64,000 bases of DNA from Halochromatium glycolicum (GTDB lineage Bacteria > Pseudomonadota > Gammaproteobacteria > Chromatiales > Chromatiaceae): contig NZ_NRSJ01000003.1 in NCBI RefSeq assembly GCF_016584085.1, forward strand, positions 62,001 through 126,000. Direction: 5' to 3'. Made by a program: the position numbers and the translations under genes. This document shows positions 45,545 through 56,737 of this stretch, in pieces; positions within the stretch are counted from its first letter, which is position 1, and every line of letters begins with the position of its first letter. The notes under the pieces are model-generated. The model did no database searches and was not told the origin of the DNA. It worked only from the letters and a program-made list of their open reading frames with translations.

Positions 45545-46180
45545 ATGGCAGCGCGTAAGCGTGATCGCCGCTGGATGGATCGGCACCTCAATGATCCCTA
45601 TGTGCAGCGCGCTCAGCGTGATGGCTATCGATCAAGGGCGGCGTACAAGCTGATCGAGCTGGATCAGCGCGATCGGTTCTTGAGGCCTGGTCAGGCCGTC
45701 GTCGATCTCGGCGCAGCGCCCGGGGGTTGGGCCCAGGTGGCCGCTCAACGGGTTGGTCCTGGTGGCCTGGTCGTGGCGATCGACCTGCTCGAGATGGAGC
45801 CGATCGATCGAGTCGAGATCCTGCGTGGCGATTTCCGTGAGGACGCCGACCTTGATCGGCTATCGGCGCTGCTGCTTGAGAGGACGGGTGGCGCGAACGC
45901 GGATCTTGTGCTTTCCGATATGGCCCCAAACGTTTCAGGCATGGCAGCGGTAGATCAGCCAAGGATGATGTATCTGGTTGAGCTGACCGTGGATTTTGCC
46001 GTTCGGTTTGCGAAACCCGGTAGCGCTTTGGTAGTCAAAGCGTTTCAGGGCGAAGGGTTCGATGCGGTACTGACTGACCTGCGTGGTCAATACAAGCAGG
46101 TCAGCATACGCAAGCCAGCGGCCTCCCGGGCAGCAAGCCGCGAGGTTTACCTGGTAGCGAAAGGACGCCAAGTCCGGTAA
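45545..46180 (+). CDS. rlmE: 23S rRNA (uridine-2552-2'-O)-methyltransferase RlmE
   Basis: The 211-residue FtsJ/RrmJ-family enzyme methylates the ribose of U2552 in 23S rRNA. It has RSRAAYKLIELDQRDRFLRPGQAVVDLGAAPGGWAQVA (SAM site), LSDMAPNVSGMAAVDQPRM, and VVKAFQGEGFDAVLTDLR. The K-D-K-E catalytic residues are in these segments. It is followed 91 bases later by ftsH, the standard gammaproteobacterial order; no crhR/yhbY gene is seen. The ATG at 45545 follows GATCACGG without a strong ribosome site. Confidence 0.96.
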   Translation: MAARKRDRRWMDRHLNDPYVQRAQRDGYRSRAAYKLIELDQRDRFLRPGQAVVDLGAAPGGWAQVAAQRVGPGGLVVAIDLLEMEPIDRVEILRGDFREDADLDRLSALLLERTGGANADLVLSDMAPNVSGMAAVDQPRMMYLVELTVDFAVRFAKPGSALVVKAFQGEGFDAVLTDLRGQYKQVSIRKPAASRAASREVYLVAKGRQVR

Positions 46181-46271
46181 CGTCCCGACTTATCATCAAT
46201 GTTGGCGTTGAATCGAGCCTGCAGTCGGCTCGGTCAACGCGGTTTTGCAAGAGGCCGATGCCGTGAGCGAC

Positions 46272-48194
<1,923 letters not shown>

Positions 48195-48216
48195 AGCGGC
48201 TCGCCTGCTGCCCCCG

Positions 48217-48251
48217 GCAGGCCGAGAGGCAGGGGCCTCTCGGCCTGCTTT
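48217..48251 (+). terminator. Rho-independent terminator after ftsH
   Basis: A perfect 13-bp stem (48217-48229 with 48236-48248) closes a six-base loop and is followed by TTT. It separates ftsH from folP, which therefore needs its own promoter. Upstream of folP the family D copy lies in the same gap. Confidence 0.85.
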
Positions 48252-48296
48252 CGAGCGGTGGCCGTCGGGTATCCGAGTATCAACGGATTGGTTATC

Positions 48297-48384
48297 GTCA
48301 CTCGCCCTGGTTTCCGGACAAGCTGAGCCCATCGGTGCTGACTCATCCGGTGCTTTCTGTCCGGCGATCAGGCGGAATGGCTAT
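48297..48384 (+). repeat. Family D repeat, copy 2 (88 bp)
   Basis: It is the second copy of the element at 26869-26956, in the same orientation and of equal length. The same internal stem (CCGGACA ... TGTCCGG) is present. It lies between the ftsH terminator and folP, 117 bases before the probable folP start. Confidence 0.8.
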
Positions 48385-48500
48385 GACGCTCATGGGTTGC
48401 GTATCGGCGCGGAGTGTGGCTCACGCCGCTCATTCGCTCGGTTCGGATGGGGTAAGGCGAGTGGGATAATCTCGCAGACCGCCAGCACGGAGATCCGGTT

Positions 48501-49361
48501 CTGACTTCTGGGATACAGCTCCAATGCGGTACGAGGTCGCTTGACCTCTCCCAACCGCAGATCATGGGCATTCTCAATATCACCCCCGATTCGTTCTCGG
48601 ACGGGGGTGATTTTTTGGGTCTTGATGCCGCACTCGAGCAGGCCGAGCGGATGGTCGCTGCGGGCGCATCGATCATCGATGTCGGGGGCGAGTCGACGCG
48701 CCCCGGCGCTGCCCCTGTCGCGGAGGCGGTCGAGATCGATCGGGTCGTGCCTGTGATCGAGGCCCTCGCGGCGGGTATCGATGCCGCGATCTCGGTTGAT
48801 ACCTCCAAGGCTGGGGTCATGCAAGCGGCAGCAGCGGCCGGCGCTGGGATGATCAATGACGTCTTTGCGCTGCAGGCGCCGCAGGCGCTCGAGGCCGCTC
48901 GGCAGACCGGCCTGCCGGTCTGTCTGATGCACATGCAGGGCCAGCCCCGCACGATGCAGCAGGCGCCGCGCTATGCCGATGTTCTCACCGAGGTCGAGGC
49001 ATTCCTTCGTGGGCGTCTCGAGGCCTGCGAACAGGCCGGTCTCCCCGAAGAGAGGCTACTCATCGATCCGGGCTTTGGCTTCGGCAAGACACTCGAGCAT
49101 AATCTGCAGCTGCTGGCGCGCCTTGACGCATTCAGCGTGCTGAAGCGTCCGCTGCTCGTTGGGCTGTCGCGCAAATCGATGCTCGGGGCCTTGACGGGCC
49201 GAGCGGTGCGCGAGCGGGTCACCGCCGGGGTTGCTGCGGCAGTGCTCGCAATCGAGCGCGGTGCGGCGATCATCCGCACGCATGATGTCGCTGAGACACG
49301 CGATGCGATCCGCGTCATGACGGCGCTGAGAGCGGTGCAGGATGGGGGTGCGCTTGCGTAG
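48501..49361 (+). CDS. folP: Dihydropteroate synthase (probable CTG start)
   Basis: The product condenses p-aminobenzoate with 6-hydroxymethyl-dihydropterin pyrophosphate in folate synthesis. Motifs are MGILNITPDSFSDGG, DVGGESTRPGA, SVDTSK, MHMQGQPRTMQ, DPGFGFGKTLEHN and GLSRKSM. The first ATG, at 48564, lies inside the family N-terminus: the codons before it read IQLQCGTRSLDLSQPQI, like E. coli FolP. The only start-like codon in that frame is CTG at 48501, with GGAG eight bases upstream; there is no ATG, GTG or TTG back to the in-frame stop at 48453. It gives 286 residues. A conservative start at 48564 gives 265. Confidence 0.93.
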   Translation: MTSGIQLQCGTRSLDLSQPQIMGILNITPDSFSDGGDFLGLDAALEQAERMVAAGASIIDVGGESTRPGAAPVAEAVEIDRVVPVIEALAAGIDAAISVDTSKAGVMQAAAAAGAGMINDVFALQAPQALEAARQTGLPVCLMHMQGQPRTMQQAPRYADVLTEVEAFLRGRLEACEQAGLPEERLLIDPGFGFGKTLEHNLQLLARLDAFSVLKRPLLVGLSRKSMLGALTGRAVRERVTAGVAAAVLAIERGAAIIRTHDVAETRDAIRVMTALRAVQDGGALA

Positions 49362-49429
49362 CGGGCAGATGCTTGATCTGGAGCACGGGCTGCCCGGATG
49401 GCATGACGGGATAGGACCAGGGTGAGCTT

Positions 49430-50770
49430 GTGAAACGCAAATACTTCGGTACCGATGGGATTCGGGGGCGAGTCGGTGACCCCAGCGTGAGCCCGGATTT
49501 CGTTGTCAAGCTGGGGTGGGCCGCTGGACGCGTCCTCGGTCAGGGTGACGGCAGCATGGTCCTGATCGGAAAGGACACACGGATCTCGGGTTATATGTTC
49601 GAGTCCGCCCTGGAGGCCGGCTTGGTCGCTGCCGGTGCCGATATCCGCTTACTCGGGCCGATGCCGACACCAGGTGTTGCCTATTTGACACGAACCTTTC
49701 GGGCGGCGGCCGGGATCGTGATCACCGCCTCGCACAACCCTTACGATGACAACGGCATCAAGTTTTTCTCGCGCGACGGTGATAAGCTGCCGGATGAGCT
49801 GGAGCAGACGATCGAAGAGGCGATCGATCAACCGTTGGTGACGGTGCCGTCGGCCGATCTTGGTAAGGTCAGGCGGGTCGAGGATGCGGCCGGCCGGTAT
49901 ATCGAGTTCTGTAAGAGCAGCATACCGGCCTCGACCTCGCTCAAAGGGCTCAAGATCGTGCTCGATTGCGCGAACGGTGCGACCTACAACATCGCCCCTT
50001 ATGTGTTCGAAGAGCTCGGCGCCTCTGTCGTCACGATCGGGACGCGGCCGGATGGGTTCAACATCAATCGCGAGGTCGGTTCGACCAAGCCGGGCGCTTT
50101 GGCTGAAACGGTGATTGCCGAAGGCGCTGAGCTTGGGATCGCATTCGACGGCGATGGGGATCGACTGATGATGGTCGATGCCGAAGGGTCGATCGTCGAT
50201 GGCGATGCGCTGATCTACGTGATCGCCAAATCACGCCTTGAGCGCGAGGCGCTCCAGGGCAACGTCGTCGGCACCCTGATGAGCAATCTTGGGCTGGAGA
50301 TGGCGTTGCGCCGGCTCGATGTCGGCTTCGTTCGGACTCAGGTCGGTGACCGCTACATCATGGAACGGCTCAAGCAGGACGGCGGGGTCCTCGGCGGGGA
50401 GCCGTCCGGACACATCATTTGCCGTGATCGCACCAGCACCGGCGATGGGATCATCGCTGCATTGCAGGTATTACAGGCATTGAGCGACGCTGGCCTGACT
50501 CTGGCAGATGCGACACGGCCGGTCGAGCGTTATCCTCAGGTGTTGATCAATGTCCGGCTGGAGCGTCGGGTTGACGTGATGTCCCGGCCCCGTATCCAAG
50601 CAGCGGTGCGCGACGCCGAGACGGCGCTCGGCGACCGAGGGCGGATACTCCTCCGCCATTCGGGCACTGAGCCTTTGGTTCGGGTCATGGTTGAAGGCCA
50701 AGACGCAACCGATGTCCAGGCGTTCGCCGAGCAGCTTGCGGGCCTGGTGCGCGATGAGCTCGGAGCTTGA
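49430..50770 (+). CDS. glmM: Phosphoglucosamine mutase
   Basis: The 446-residue product converts glucosamine-6-phosphate to glucosamine-1-phosphate, the step between GlmS and GlmU. It starts with GTG and reads [16 protein letters not shown]. The active-site serine is in [15 protein letters not shown]; the metal loop is DGDGDRL and the sugar loop GGEPSGHI; the C-terminal phosphate loop is [12 protein letters not shown]. It follows folP by 68 bases, a common pairing. Length and motifs are normal. Confidence 0.97.
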   Translation: MKRKYFGTDGIRGRVGDPSVSPDFVVKLGWAAGRVLGQGDGSMVLIGKDTRISGYMFESALEAGLVAAGADIRLLGPMPTPGVAYLTRTFRAAAGIVITASHNPYDDNGIKFFSRDGDKLPDELEQTIEEAIDQPLVTVPSADLGKVRRVEDAAGRYIEFCKSSIPASTSLKGLKIVLDCANGATYNIAPYVFEELGASVVTIGTRPDGFNINREVGSTKPGALAETVIAEGAELGIAFDGDGDRLMMVDAEGSIVDGDALIYVIAKSRLEREALQGNVVGTLMSNLGLEMALRRLDVGFVRTQVGDRYIMERLKQDGGVLGGEPSGHIICRDRTSTGDGIIAALQVLQALSDAGLTLADATRPVERYPQVLINVRLERRVDVMSRPRIQAAVRDAETALGDRGRILLRHSGTEPLVRVMVEGQDATDVQAFAEQLAGLVRDELGA

Positions 50771-50980
50771 GTGCCGGCTCGGGTGCCGCTTCTACGAAAT
50801 GGCGCCCGGGTTTGATGGCAGAATCAAGCATCGAGCGTCGCGCAGGTCTCCTGATCACCGCGCCGAGCGCTCGTCTCCTATGACAGTCGCTTGAGCGCAA
50901 ACGCTGTATCACCGACAATCGGGGCCGTTCTGGCTGCGCCGAGTCCGCCGCCTGTGGTACTGCATTCCGGGGAGAAGTGA

Positions 50981-52348
50981 ATGTCGACGACCTCGATGCA
51001 TGGCATGTGGTCCTCGCGCCTGGCCTTTATCTTCGCGGCGACCGGTTCTGCGGTCGGCCTCGGGAACATCTGGCGCTTTCCCTACACCGCTGGTGAGTAT
51101 GGCGGCGGCGCGTTCGTGCTCATCTACCTGGCCTGTGTCGCGGCGATCGGTGTGCCGATCATGATCGCCGAGGTCATGCTGGGCCGGCGCGGGCGACAAA
51201 GTCCGATCAACACCATGCGGGCACTGGCTGAGCAGCAGGGCGTGAGCCCGCTCTGGCAGCTGCTCGGCTGGATGGGCATCCTGTCGGGCTTCCTGATCCT
51301 GTCGTTCTACAGCGTGATCGCTGGCTGGACGATGGGCTACGTCTTCCGTGCCGGAAGCGGGCAGTTCGCTGGAATCGATGGTGCTGGGTCCGAGGCCATC
51401 TTTGGCGCGCTCACGGCCGACCCGGAGCGGCTCCTGGCCTGGCACACCATCTTCATGGTGCTCGTTGTGATGGTCGTCGCGCGCGGTGTCGCCAGCGGGC
51501 TGGAGCGGGCGGTGCGGCTGTTGATGCCGGCCCTCTTCCTGCTGCTGGTCGTGATGGTGCTCTATGCGTCACAGGCCGGCGATTTCGCTGCCGGGGTCAG
51601 CTACCTCTTCACCCCGGATTTCAGTGAGCTCCAAGCCAATGCCGGTGAGGCGATCCTCAGCGCGATGGGGCAGGCCTTCTTCAGCCTGAGCCTGGGCATG
51701 GGGGCGATCATGATCTACGGCTCTTATCTGAGCAGTCATGCCTCGATCGGAGCCAATGCCGCGATCATCGCCGGGATGGATACCTTGGTCGCCGTGCTCG
51801 CCGGTCTCGCGATCTTTCCGATCGTCTTTGCCAATGGTCTCGAGCCCGGTGCAGGCCCGGGCCTAATCTTCCAGACCCTCCCTGTCGCGTTCGGCCAGAT
51901 GCCGTTCGGCGCGTTCTTCGGTGCGCTATTCTTCATGCTGCTGGTCTTCGCGGCCTGGACCTCTGCGATCTCGCTGCTCGAGCCGATGGTCGCCTACTTG
52001 GTCGAGAACCGTGGCTTCAGCCGGGTGCGCGCCTCGCTGTTGGCCGGTGTGACGGTCTGGGCACTCGGGATCGCATGCCTGTTGTCGTTGAACGAATGGT
52101 CCGGCTTCACGATCTTCGGCAAGGGGATTCTCGATCTCTTCGATTACCTGACCGCGAACATCTTGCTGCCGCTTGGCGGTATCTTTATCGCGATCTTTGC
52201 GGGCTGGGTGCTCGATCAGCAGGTGACGCGTGACGAACTGGGCGCCAGCAATGGCGCGCGCCTCTATAGGGTCTGGCGGGGGCTGATACGCTGGTTCGCG
52301 CCGCTCTGTGTGATCCTTGTCTTCTTCAATGCAGTTGGACTGATTTGA
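50981..52348 (+). CDS. Sodium-dependent transporter, SNF/NSS family
   Basis: The 455-residue protein has eleven to twelve membrane segments. Its first helix region has the family signature SRLAFIFAATGSAVGLGNIWRFPY with the Na+/substrate-binding residues, then GGGAFVLIYLACVAAIGVPIM. Relatives such as LeuT, MhsT and TnaT carry amino acids with sodium. The substrate here is unknown. RBS GGGGAGAAG lies 6-7 bases before the ATG. It stands alone and is followed one base later by ratA. Confidence 0.93.
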   Translation: MSTTSMHGMWSSRLAFIFAATGSAVGLGNIWRFPYTAGEYGGGAFVLIYLACVAAIGVPIMIAEVMLGRRGRQSPINTMRALAEQQGVSPLWQLLGWMGILSGFLILSFYSVIAGWTMGYVFRAGSGQFAGIDGAGSEAIFGALTADPERLLAWHTIFMVLVVMVVARGVASGLERAVRLLMPALFLLLVVMVLYASQAGDFAAGVSYLFTPDFSELQANAGEAILSAMGQAFFSLSLGMGAIMIYGSYLSSHASIGANAAIIAGMDTLVAVLAGLAIFPIVFANGLEPGAGPGLIFQTLPVAFGQMPFGAFFGALFFMLLVFAAWTSAISLLEPMVAYLVENRGFSRVRASLLAGVTVWALGIACLLSLNEWSGFTIFGKGILDLFDYLTANILLPLGGIFIAIFAGWVLDQQVTRDELGASNGARLYRVWRGLIRWFAPLCVILVFFNAVGLI

Positions 52349-52349
52349 C

Positions 52350-52784
52350 GTGCCCCTTGTAAAGAAAAGCGCGCTGGTTCGTCACTCGGCGCAGGAGATG
52401 TTCGATCTGGTCGCCGATGTGGAGGGCTATCCCAAGTTCCTGCCCTGGTGCGATGCCGCCACGCTGTTGTCCCGCAGTGAAGACGAGCTCTGCGGCCGAA
52501 TCGAGGTCGCGCGTCTGGGGGTGCGCCAGGTCTTCGCGACCTGCAACAAGCTCGAGCCGCCGGAACGGATGTACCTTGATCTGAAGGAAGGCCCATTCCG
52601 AAAACTCACTGGCGTCTGGAGCTTTACCCCTCTACGCCAGGATGCCTGCAAGGTCGAGCTGGAGCTCGAGTTCGAGTTCTCAGGTCGGTTGATCGACAAG
52701 GCGTTTGGTGGTGTCTTCGGTCAGATCGCAAACTCAATGGTTGACGCCTTCTGCAAACGGGCGGATGAGGTCTATGGTGACTGA
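52350..52784 (+). CDS. ratA: RatA-like START/Coq10 domain protein
   Basis: The 144-residue product is a polyketide cyclase/START-fold protein: SALVRHSAQEMFDLVADVEGYPKFLPWCDAATLL, then GPFRKLTGVWSFTPL and SGRLIDKAFGGVFGQIANSMVDAFCKRADEVYG. In E. coli the homologue RatA binds the 50S subunit; others carry ubiquinone-like lipids. It starts with GTG one base after the SNF transporter stop. It overlaps rnfH and lies opposite bamE, the common ratA-ratB(rnfH)/bamE layout. Confidence 0.92.
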   Translation: MPLVKKSALVRHSAQEMFDLVADVEGYPKFLPWCDAATLLSRSEDELCGRIEVARLGVRQVFATCNKLEPPERMYLDLKEGPFRKLTGVWSFTPLRQDACKVELELEFEFSGRLIDKAFGGVFGQIANSMVDAFCKRADEVYGD

Positions 52785-53067
52785 GCAGACGATTCAGGTA
52801 GAGGTCGCCTATGCGCGTGAGCATGCGCAGGCACTGCTGCCGGTACAGGGTGAGACCGGGATGACCGTTGCCGATGCGATTGAGCGCTCCGGCATCCAAG
52901 CGCGCTTCCCGGAGATCGACCTCGCTGTCAACAAGGTCGGAATCTTTGGGAAGGTGACGAAGCTTGACCAGGTGCTCGCCAGCGGCGATCGGGTCGAGAT
53001 CTATCCGCCGCTGATTGCTGATCCAAAGCAGGCGCGCAAGCAGCGCGCTGGCGGCGAAAAGGGTTAG
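52774..53067 (+). CDS. rnfH: RnfH family ubiquitin-like protein
   Basis: The 97-residue product has the RnfH/UPF0125 features IQVEVAYAREHAQALLPVQ, GMTVADAIERSGI, DLAVNKVGIFGKVTKLDQVLASGDRVEIYPPLIADPKQARKQRA. This beta-grasp family is found beside ratA or in some rnf operons. Its function is not established. The ATG at 52774 overlaps the end of ratA by 11 bases. No other rnf gene is in the window. Confidence 0.9.
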   Translation: MVTEQTIQVEVAYAREHAQALLPVQGETGMTVADAIERSGIQARFPEIDLAVNKVGIFGKVTKLDQVLASGDRVEIYPPLIADPKQARKQRAGGEKG

Positions 53068-53275
53068 CGTGACCCGCCCGGGGTGCCGCCGGTCTGGCGG
53101 GCTGGTGGTCTGGCGCTGGGCACTGGCGCTGGGCGGCATGAACCGCCCTCAAACATTGCGTTCGGTCTCCTGAGCGCCTGTCCGCGGATGAACTGAGCAC
53201 CCCAGATTCCGGGCGACCGGTCGCAGCCGCCTCGAACAGCAATGGATGGGCAATCCCTAAGGGTGGCTAGGCCGG

Positions 53276-53782
53276 CTAATCATCGGCTGTCTCGAGGCCG
53301 ACCGCGTTCAGCGTTCGCCTGATGATCCCGCGATTGTCCTGCCAATCCGGGACCTCGACGACCAGCATCTCCTGCTGCTCGGCGGCGCGTGCGGCAGCCG
53401 GGTCGGGCTCGGCAAATCCCTCGATGCTGACCAGTTGATCATCCTCGAACCACAGGGTGAGCTGTTTCCTCTCCATCGGGTTGTGTCCGCGGCGGATCGT
53501 ATAGATGTAATCCCACCGGTTGGTGTGGAACATGTCCGTCAGTAAGGGCGTGCCGAGCACGTAGCGGACCTGCTCGCGATTCATCCCCAGCTCGATCTGG
53601 TTGACCATCTGCTCAGTGATGATATTCCCTTGCTGCACCGTCATCTTATAGACGAACGGCAGCTCCGAGAGGACCGAGTCGCTCCTGTAGGGATCATCCT
53701 GCTTCTTGTCGCGGGCGCAGCCGGCCGCTGCGAGCACCAACGGCAGAGATACAACCACACTAAGAATGACAAGCCTTCGCAT
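53276..53782 (-). CDS. bamE: Outer membrane assembly lipoprotein BamE
   Basis: The 168-residue product has a lipoprotein signal (lipobox AAGC, Cys22) and the BamE/SmpA core: YKMTVQQGNIITEQMVNQIELGMNREQVRYVLGTPLLTDMFHTNRWDYIYTIRRG. It is part of the BamABCDE complex that folds outer-membrane proteins. The C-terminus is ~50 residues longer than in E. coli, which is common in Chromatiales. The ATG at 53782 fits the signal; an upstream in-frame ATG at 53860 would overlap the fur promoter. It is divergent from fur, as in many gammaproteobacteria. Confidence 0.94.
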   Translation of the reverse strand: MRRLVILSVVVSLPLVLAAAGCARDKKQDDPYRSDSVLSELPFVYKMTVQQGNIITEQMVNQIELGMNREQVRYVLGTPLLTDMFHTNRWDYIYTIRRGHNPMERKQLTLWFEDDQLVSIEGFAEPDPAAARAAEQQEMLVVEVPDWQDNRGIIRRTLNAVGLETADD

Positions 53783-53879
53783 CAATCTGCTATAAAGGGA
53801 ATATTGAGTCACAGGCAGATGGTACCGCAGATGAACGAAGCGCATCATTCTTCGAGCCACGCGAGCCGCGTCAGGGTCT

Positions 53880-54350
53880 ATGATGGATAAGAGTCAGCCG
53901 ATCGAGAATCAGCGTCAGATCAAACAGGCGGGGCTGAAGGTTACGGTCCCGCGACTGAAGATCCTGCACATCCTCGAGACCAGCGAGCAGCGTCACCTCA
54001 GTGCGGAGGAGGTCTACAAGGAACTGCTTGCGGCAGAAGAGGAGATCGGGCTCGCCACCGTTTATCGGGTGCTAACGCAGTTCGAGAGTGCGGGGCTGGT
54101 CATGCGCCATCACTTCGAGGGCGGCCAGTCGGTCTTCGAGCTGAACCGTGGTGGACATCACGACCACCTGGTCTGCGTCAAGTGCGGTGCTGTGATCGAG
54201 TTCTATGATGACCTGATCGAGGAGCGTCAGCGCGCTATTGCCCAGGAAAAAGGGTTCAAGATCGTCGATCATGCACTGGTCATCTATGGCGATTGCCTCG
54301 AGGGTGAGGCCTGTCCACGGCGGACGAATGCCACCAAGCGGCACGGCTGA
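53880..54350 (+). CDS. fur: Ferric uptake regulator Fur
   Basis: The 156-residue iron-responsive repressor has a winged helix (LKVTVPRLKILHILETSEQRHLSAEEVYKEL ... IGLATVYRVLTQFE) and a dimerisation domain with metal ligands HHDHLVCVKCG and a C-terminal cysteine pair in DCLEGEACP. The duplicated ATGATG gives starts at 53880 or 53883. It is divergent from bamE. No clear Fur box was seen in the ~97-base bamE-fur gap. Confidence 0.96.
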   Translation: MMDKSQPIENQRQIKQAGLKVTVPRLKILHILETSEQRHLSAEEVYKELLAAEEEIGLATVYRVLTQFESAGLVMRHHFEGGQSVFELNRGGHHDHLVCVKCGAVIEFYDDLIEERQRAIAQEKGFKIVDHALVIYGDCLEGEACPRRTNATKRHG

Positions 54351-54894
54351 CCGGAGATCGGGAACCGCCGTAGCCGACGCTTCGATCGAGCACTCGCAGG
54401 AGGCGCTCGCGCCAGCTCGTGCGCGGATCGAGATCAGCCTCGCCCATCAGCAGCTGCGGCTGCGCGATGGGGGGCTCCTTCTGGCACAGTTTCCGGTCTC
54501 GACCGGCGCGCATGGACCCGGTGAGCGCAACGGTAGCGGTGGGACGCCGCGCGGGCATCATCGTATCCGCGTCAAGGTCGGTGGCGGCTGCCCGACTGGC
54601 GCCGTGTTTCGCGGCCGCCGCTGGACCGGCGAGGTCTACTCCGAGCGCCTCGGACGGATGCAGCCCGGGCGTGATTGGATACTGAGCCGCCTCCTGTGGC
54701 TGTCCGGACTCGAGCCCGGGCGTAATCGCTATGGCTGCGTCGATACCTTGCGGCGCTACATCTATATCCACGGCTGTCCTGACAGTGAGCCGATGGGCGT
54801 TCCGCGTTCGCACGGCTGTGTACGGATGCGCAATGCCGACGTGATGTGGCTCTTCGATCGGGTCCCGGTCGGCTGCCGGGTGATCATCGACTGA
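54328..54894 (+). CDS. L,D-transpeptidase (YkuD domain)
   Basis: The ~188-residue product has a YkuD domain with the catalytic motif HGCPDSEPMGVPRSHGCVRM, in which the cysteine of SHGCVRM is the nucleophile. Such enzymes cross-link peptidoglycan or attach lipoproteins to it and normally act in the periplasm. No signal peptide is visible in the frame, which is odd; either export is by another route or the true start lies elsewhere. The ATG at 54328 overlaps the end of fur by 23 bases. oppB-like follows 10 bases later. Confidence 0.88.
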   Translation: MPPSGTADRRSGTAVADASIEHSQEALAPARARIEISLAHQQLRLRDGGLLLAQFPVSTGAHGPGERNGSGGTPRGHHRIRVKVGGGCPTGAVFRGRRWTGEVYSERLGRMQPGRDWILSRLLWLSGLEPGRNRYGCVDTLRRYIYIHGCPDSEPMGVPRSHGCVRMRNADVMWLFDRVPVGCRVIID

Positions 54895-54904
54895 CAGGTG
54901 TCGA

Positions 54905-55825
54905 ATGCTGCAACAGTTCGGCATTCGCGCTGCGGCTGCGTTGTTGGTGATCTGGGGTGCCTGCACCCTGGTGTTCCTGCTGATCCACCTGGTCCCTGGT
55001 GATCCGGTCGAGGCGATGCTTGGGGAGACCGCGCGCGCCGCAGATCGCGAGGCGATGCGCGCGGCGCTCGGGCTCGATGCGCCGTTGTGGCGGCAGTATC
55101 TCGACTACCTCGATGGCTTGATACGTCTGGATCTGGGTGAGTCGCTGCGTGAGCAGCGACCCGTGACCCGAATCCTGGCTGAACGCCTCCCGGCAACGTT
55201 GCTGCTCGCCGTCGCGTCCCTGACCCTGGCGATGCTGATCGCGGTGCCATTGGGCGTCGTCGCGGCTCGCTTTCACGGACAGGCGTTGGACGGCCTCGCG
55301 ATGGGGTTCTCACTGCTTGGGATCGCGATACCGAACTTCTGGCTTGGCCCGCTGTTGATTCTGGTGTTCTCGCTCTGGTTGGGCTGGACGCCCGTCAGCG
55401 GTATGGAGCAGCCGCTGAGCCTGGTCCTGCCAGCTCTGACCCTGGGCACGGGGCTGGCTGCGGTGCTGGCGCGCATGGTTCGCAACGCGGTGCTCGAGGT
55501 GTTGGCTGAAGACTACGTGCGCACGGCGCGTGCAAAAGGCCTGTCCGAGCAGGCCGTGCTGCGCCGTCATGCACTGCGCAACGCCTGGTTACCGGTGTTC
55601 ACTCTACTGGGCCTGCAGCTCGGCGCGTTGCTCGGCGGGGCGGTGATCACCGAGACCGTGTTCGCGTGGCCGGGGATCGGGAGCCTGTTGGTCGAGGCGA
55701 TTCAGAGTCGCGACTTTCCGTTGGTGCAGGGCAGCGTGCTGCTGATCGCTGCGCTCTATGTGCTGATCAACATGCTGACCGACCTGGCCTACGCCTATGT
55801 CGACCCCCGCGTGCGACTGGATTGA
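54905..55825 (+). CDS. ABC transporter permease, OppB/DppB family
   Basis: The 306-residue integral membrane protein has six membrane segments and the N-terminal signature LVIWGACTLVFLLIHLVPGDPVEAMLGE. The EAA-like loop reads DYVRTARAKGLSEQAVLRRHALRNA, which contacts an ATPase. With the next gene it forms the membrane pore of a peptide or nickel importer. Its ATPase genes and binding protein are not adjacent; the binding lipoprotein at 41461-42993 is a possible partner. The two permeases are directly abutted. Confidence 0.92.
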   Translation: MLQQFGIRAAAALLVIWGACTLVFLLIHLVPGDPVEAMLGETARAADREAMRAALGLDAPLWRQYLDYLDGLIRLDLGESLREQRPVTRILAERLPATLLLAVASLTLAMLIAVPLGVVAARFHGQALDGLAMGFSLLGIAIPNFWLGPLLILVFSLWLGWTPVSGMEQPLSLVLPALTLGTGLAAVLARMVRNAVLEVLAEDYVRTARAKGLSEQAVLRRHALRNAWLPVFTLLGLQLGALLGGAVITETVFAWPGIGSLLVEAIQSRDFPLVQGSVLLIAALYVLINMLTDLAYAYVDPRVRLD

Positions 55826-56626
55826 ATGCTGCCCAAGCTCCTGCCGCTGACGATCCTGCTGCTTTGGCTGATGGCCGCGCTCCTAGGACCACTCCTGCCG
55901 CTGGCCCCGAATGCGATCGATCTGCCAAATATCCTCGATGGTCCATCACCGAGCCGGCCGCTTGGGACCGACGATCTCGGTCGGCCCGTGTTGGACAGGC
56001 TGATCGTCGGTTCCCGCACCTCGTTCCTGGTCGCGGTCAGTGTGGTCGCCCTCTCGCTCCTGCTCGGCGTCCTGATCGGGGGGGCTGCCGGTCTTGTTGG
56101 TGGTTGGCTGGACCTGACCATTGTGCGCATCATCGATATCTTCCTCGCATTCCCGGGCATCCTGCTGGCCATCGCGCTCGCGGGGGTGCTCGGGCCGGGC
56201 CTGATGAATCTGGTTGTTGCCTTGGCCGCGGTTAGCTGGGTCGGCTATGCACGGCTGACGCGCGCGCAGGTCCTCTCGTTGCGGTATCGCGATCACGTGC
56301 TGGCCGCGCGGGCATTGGCGGTGCCCGGGCATCGCATCCTGATCCGTCATCTGCTGCCACTGGCGTCGGCGCCGCTCATCGTCGAGGCGACCTTTGGGAT
56401 CGCCTCGGTCGTGGTCGCAGAAGCCGGTCTTTCGTTCCTGGGTCTCGGCGTCCAGCCGCCGGCGGCCTCCTGGGGCAGCATGATTCGCGATGGCGTGGAC
56501 TACATGCTGGTGTCGCCTCATCTGGTGCTTGCGCCGGGCCTGGCGTTGCTCTGCGTCGTGTTGGCTGTGAATCTCGCTGGTGATCAGCTGCGCGATCGGC
56601 TCGACGTGCGCTCCTGTCGCCGTTGA
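55826..56626 (+). CDS. ABC transporter permease, OppC/DppC family
   Basis: The 266-residue protein begins immediately after the OppB-like stop. It has the N-terminal GPSPSRPLGTDDLGRPVLDRLIVGSRTSFLVA signature and six membrane segments. The cytoplasmic EAA loop reads HVLAARALAVPGHRILIRHLLPLASAPL. It completes the permease heterodimer. The absence of adjacent ATPases (OppD/OppF) suggests a split locus. Confidence 0.92.
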   Translation: MLPKLLPLTILLLWLMAALLGPLLPLAPNAIDLPNILDGPSPSRPLGTDDLGRPVLDRLIVGSRTSFLVAVSVVALSLLLGVLIGGAAGLVGGWLDLTIVRIIDIFLAFPGILLAIALAGVLGPGLMNLVVALAAVSWVGYARLTRAQVLSLRYRDHVLAARALAVPGHRILIRHLLPLASAPLIVEATFGIASVVVAEAGLSFLGLGVQPPAASWGSMIRDGVDYMLVSPHLVLAPGLALLCVVLAVNLAGDQLRDRLDVRSCRR

Positions 56627-56737
56627 TCGAACCTCAGGCGCGCACGCATCGGAGGAGAGCCTTCCAGACAATGGCCTGAGGCTGTGTTACAACCGCGCCG
56701 GTCGGCGCCGCTGTGCGTCCAGCCTGAGGGGCAAATT

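Noticed and set aside
52350..53067. ratA-rnfH as a toxin-antitoxin pair
   Set aside because: The names suggest it, but the proteins are a START/Coq10-fold protein and a ubiquitin-like protein found as conserved housekeeping genes beside bamE.
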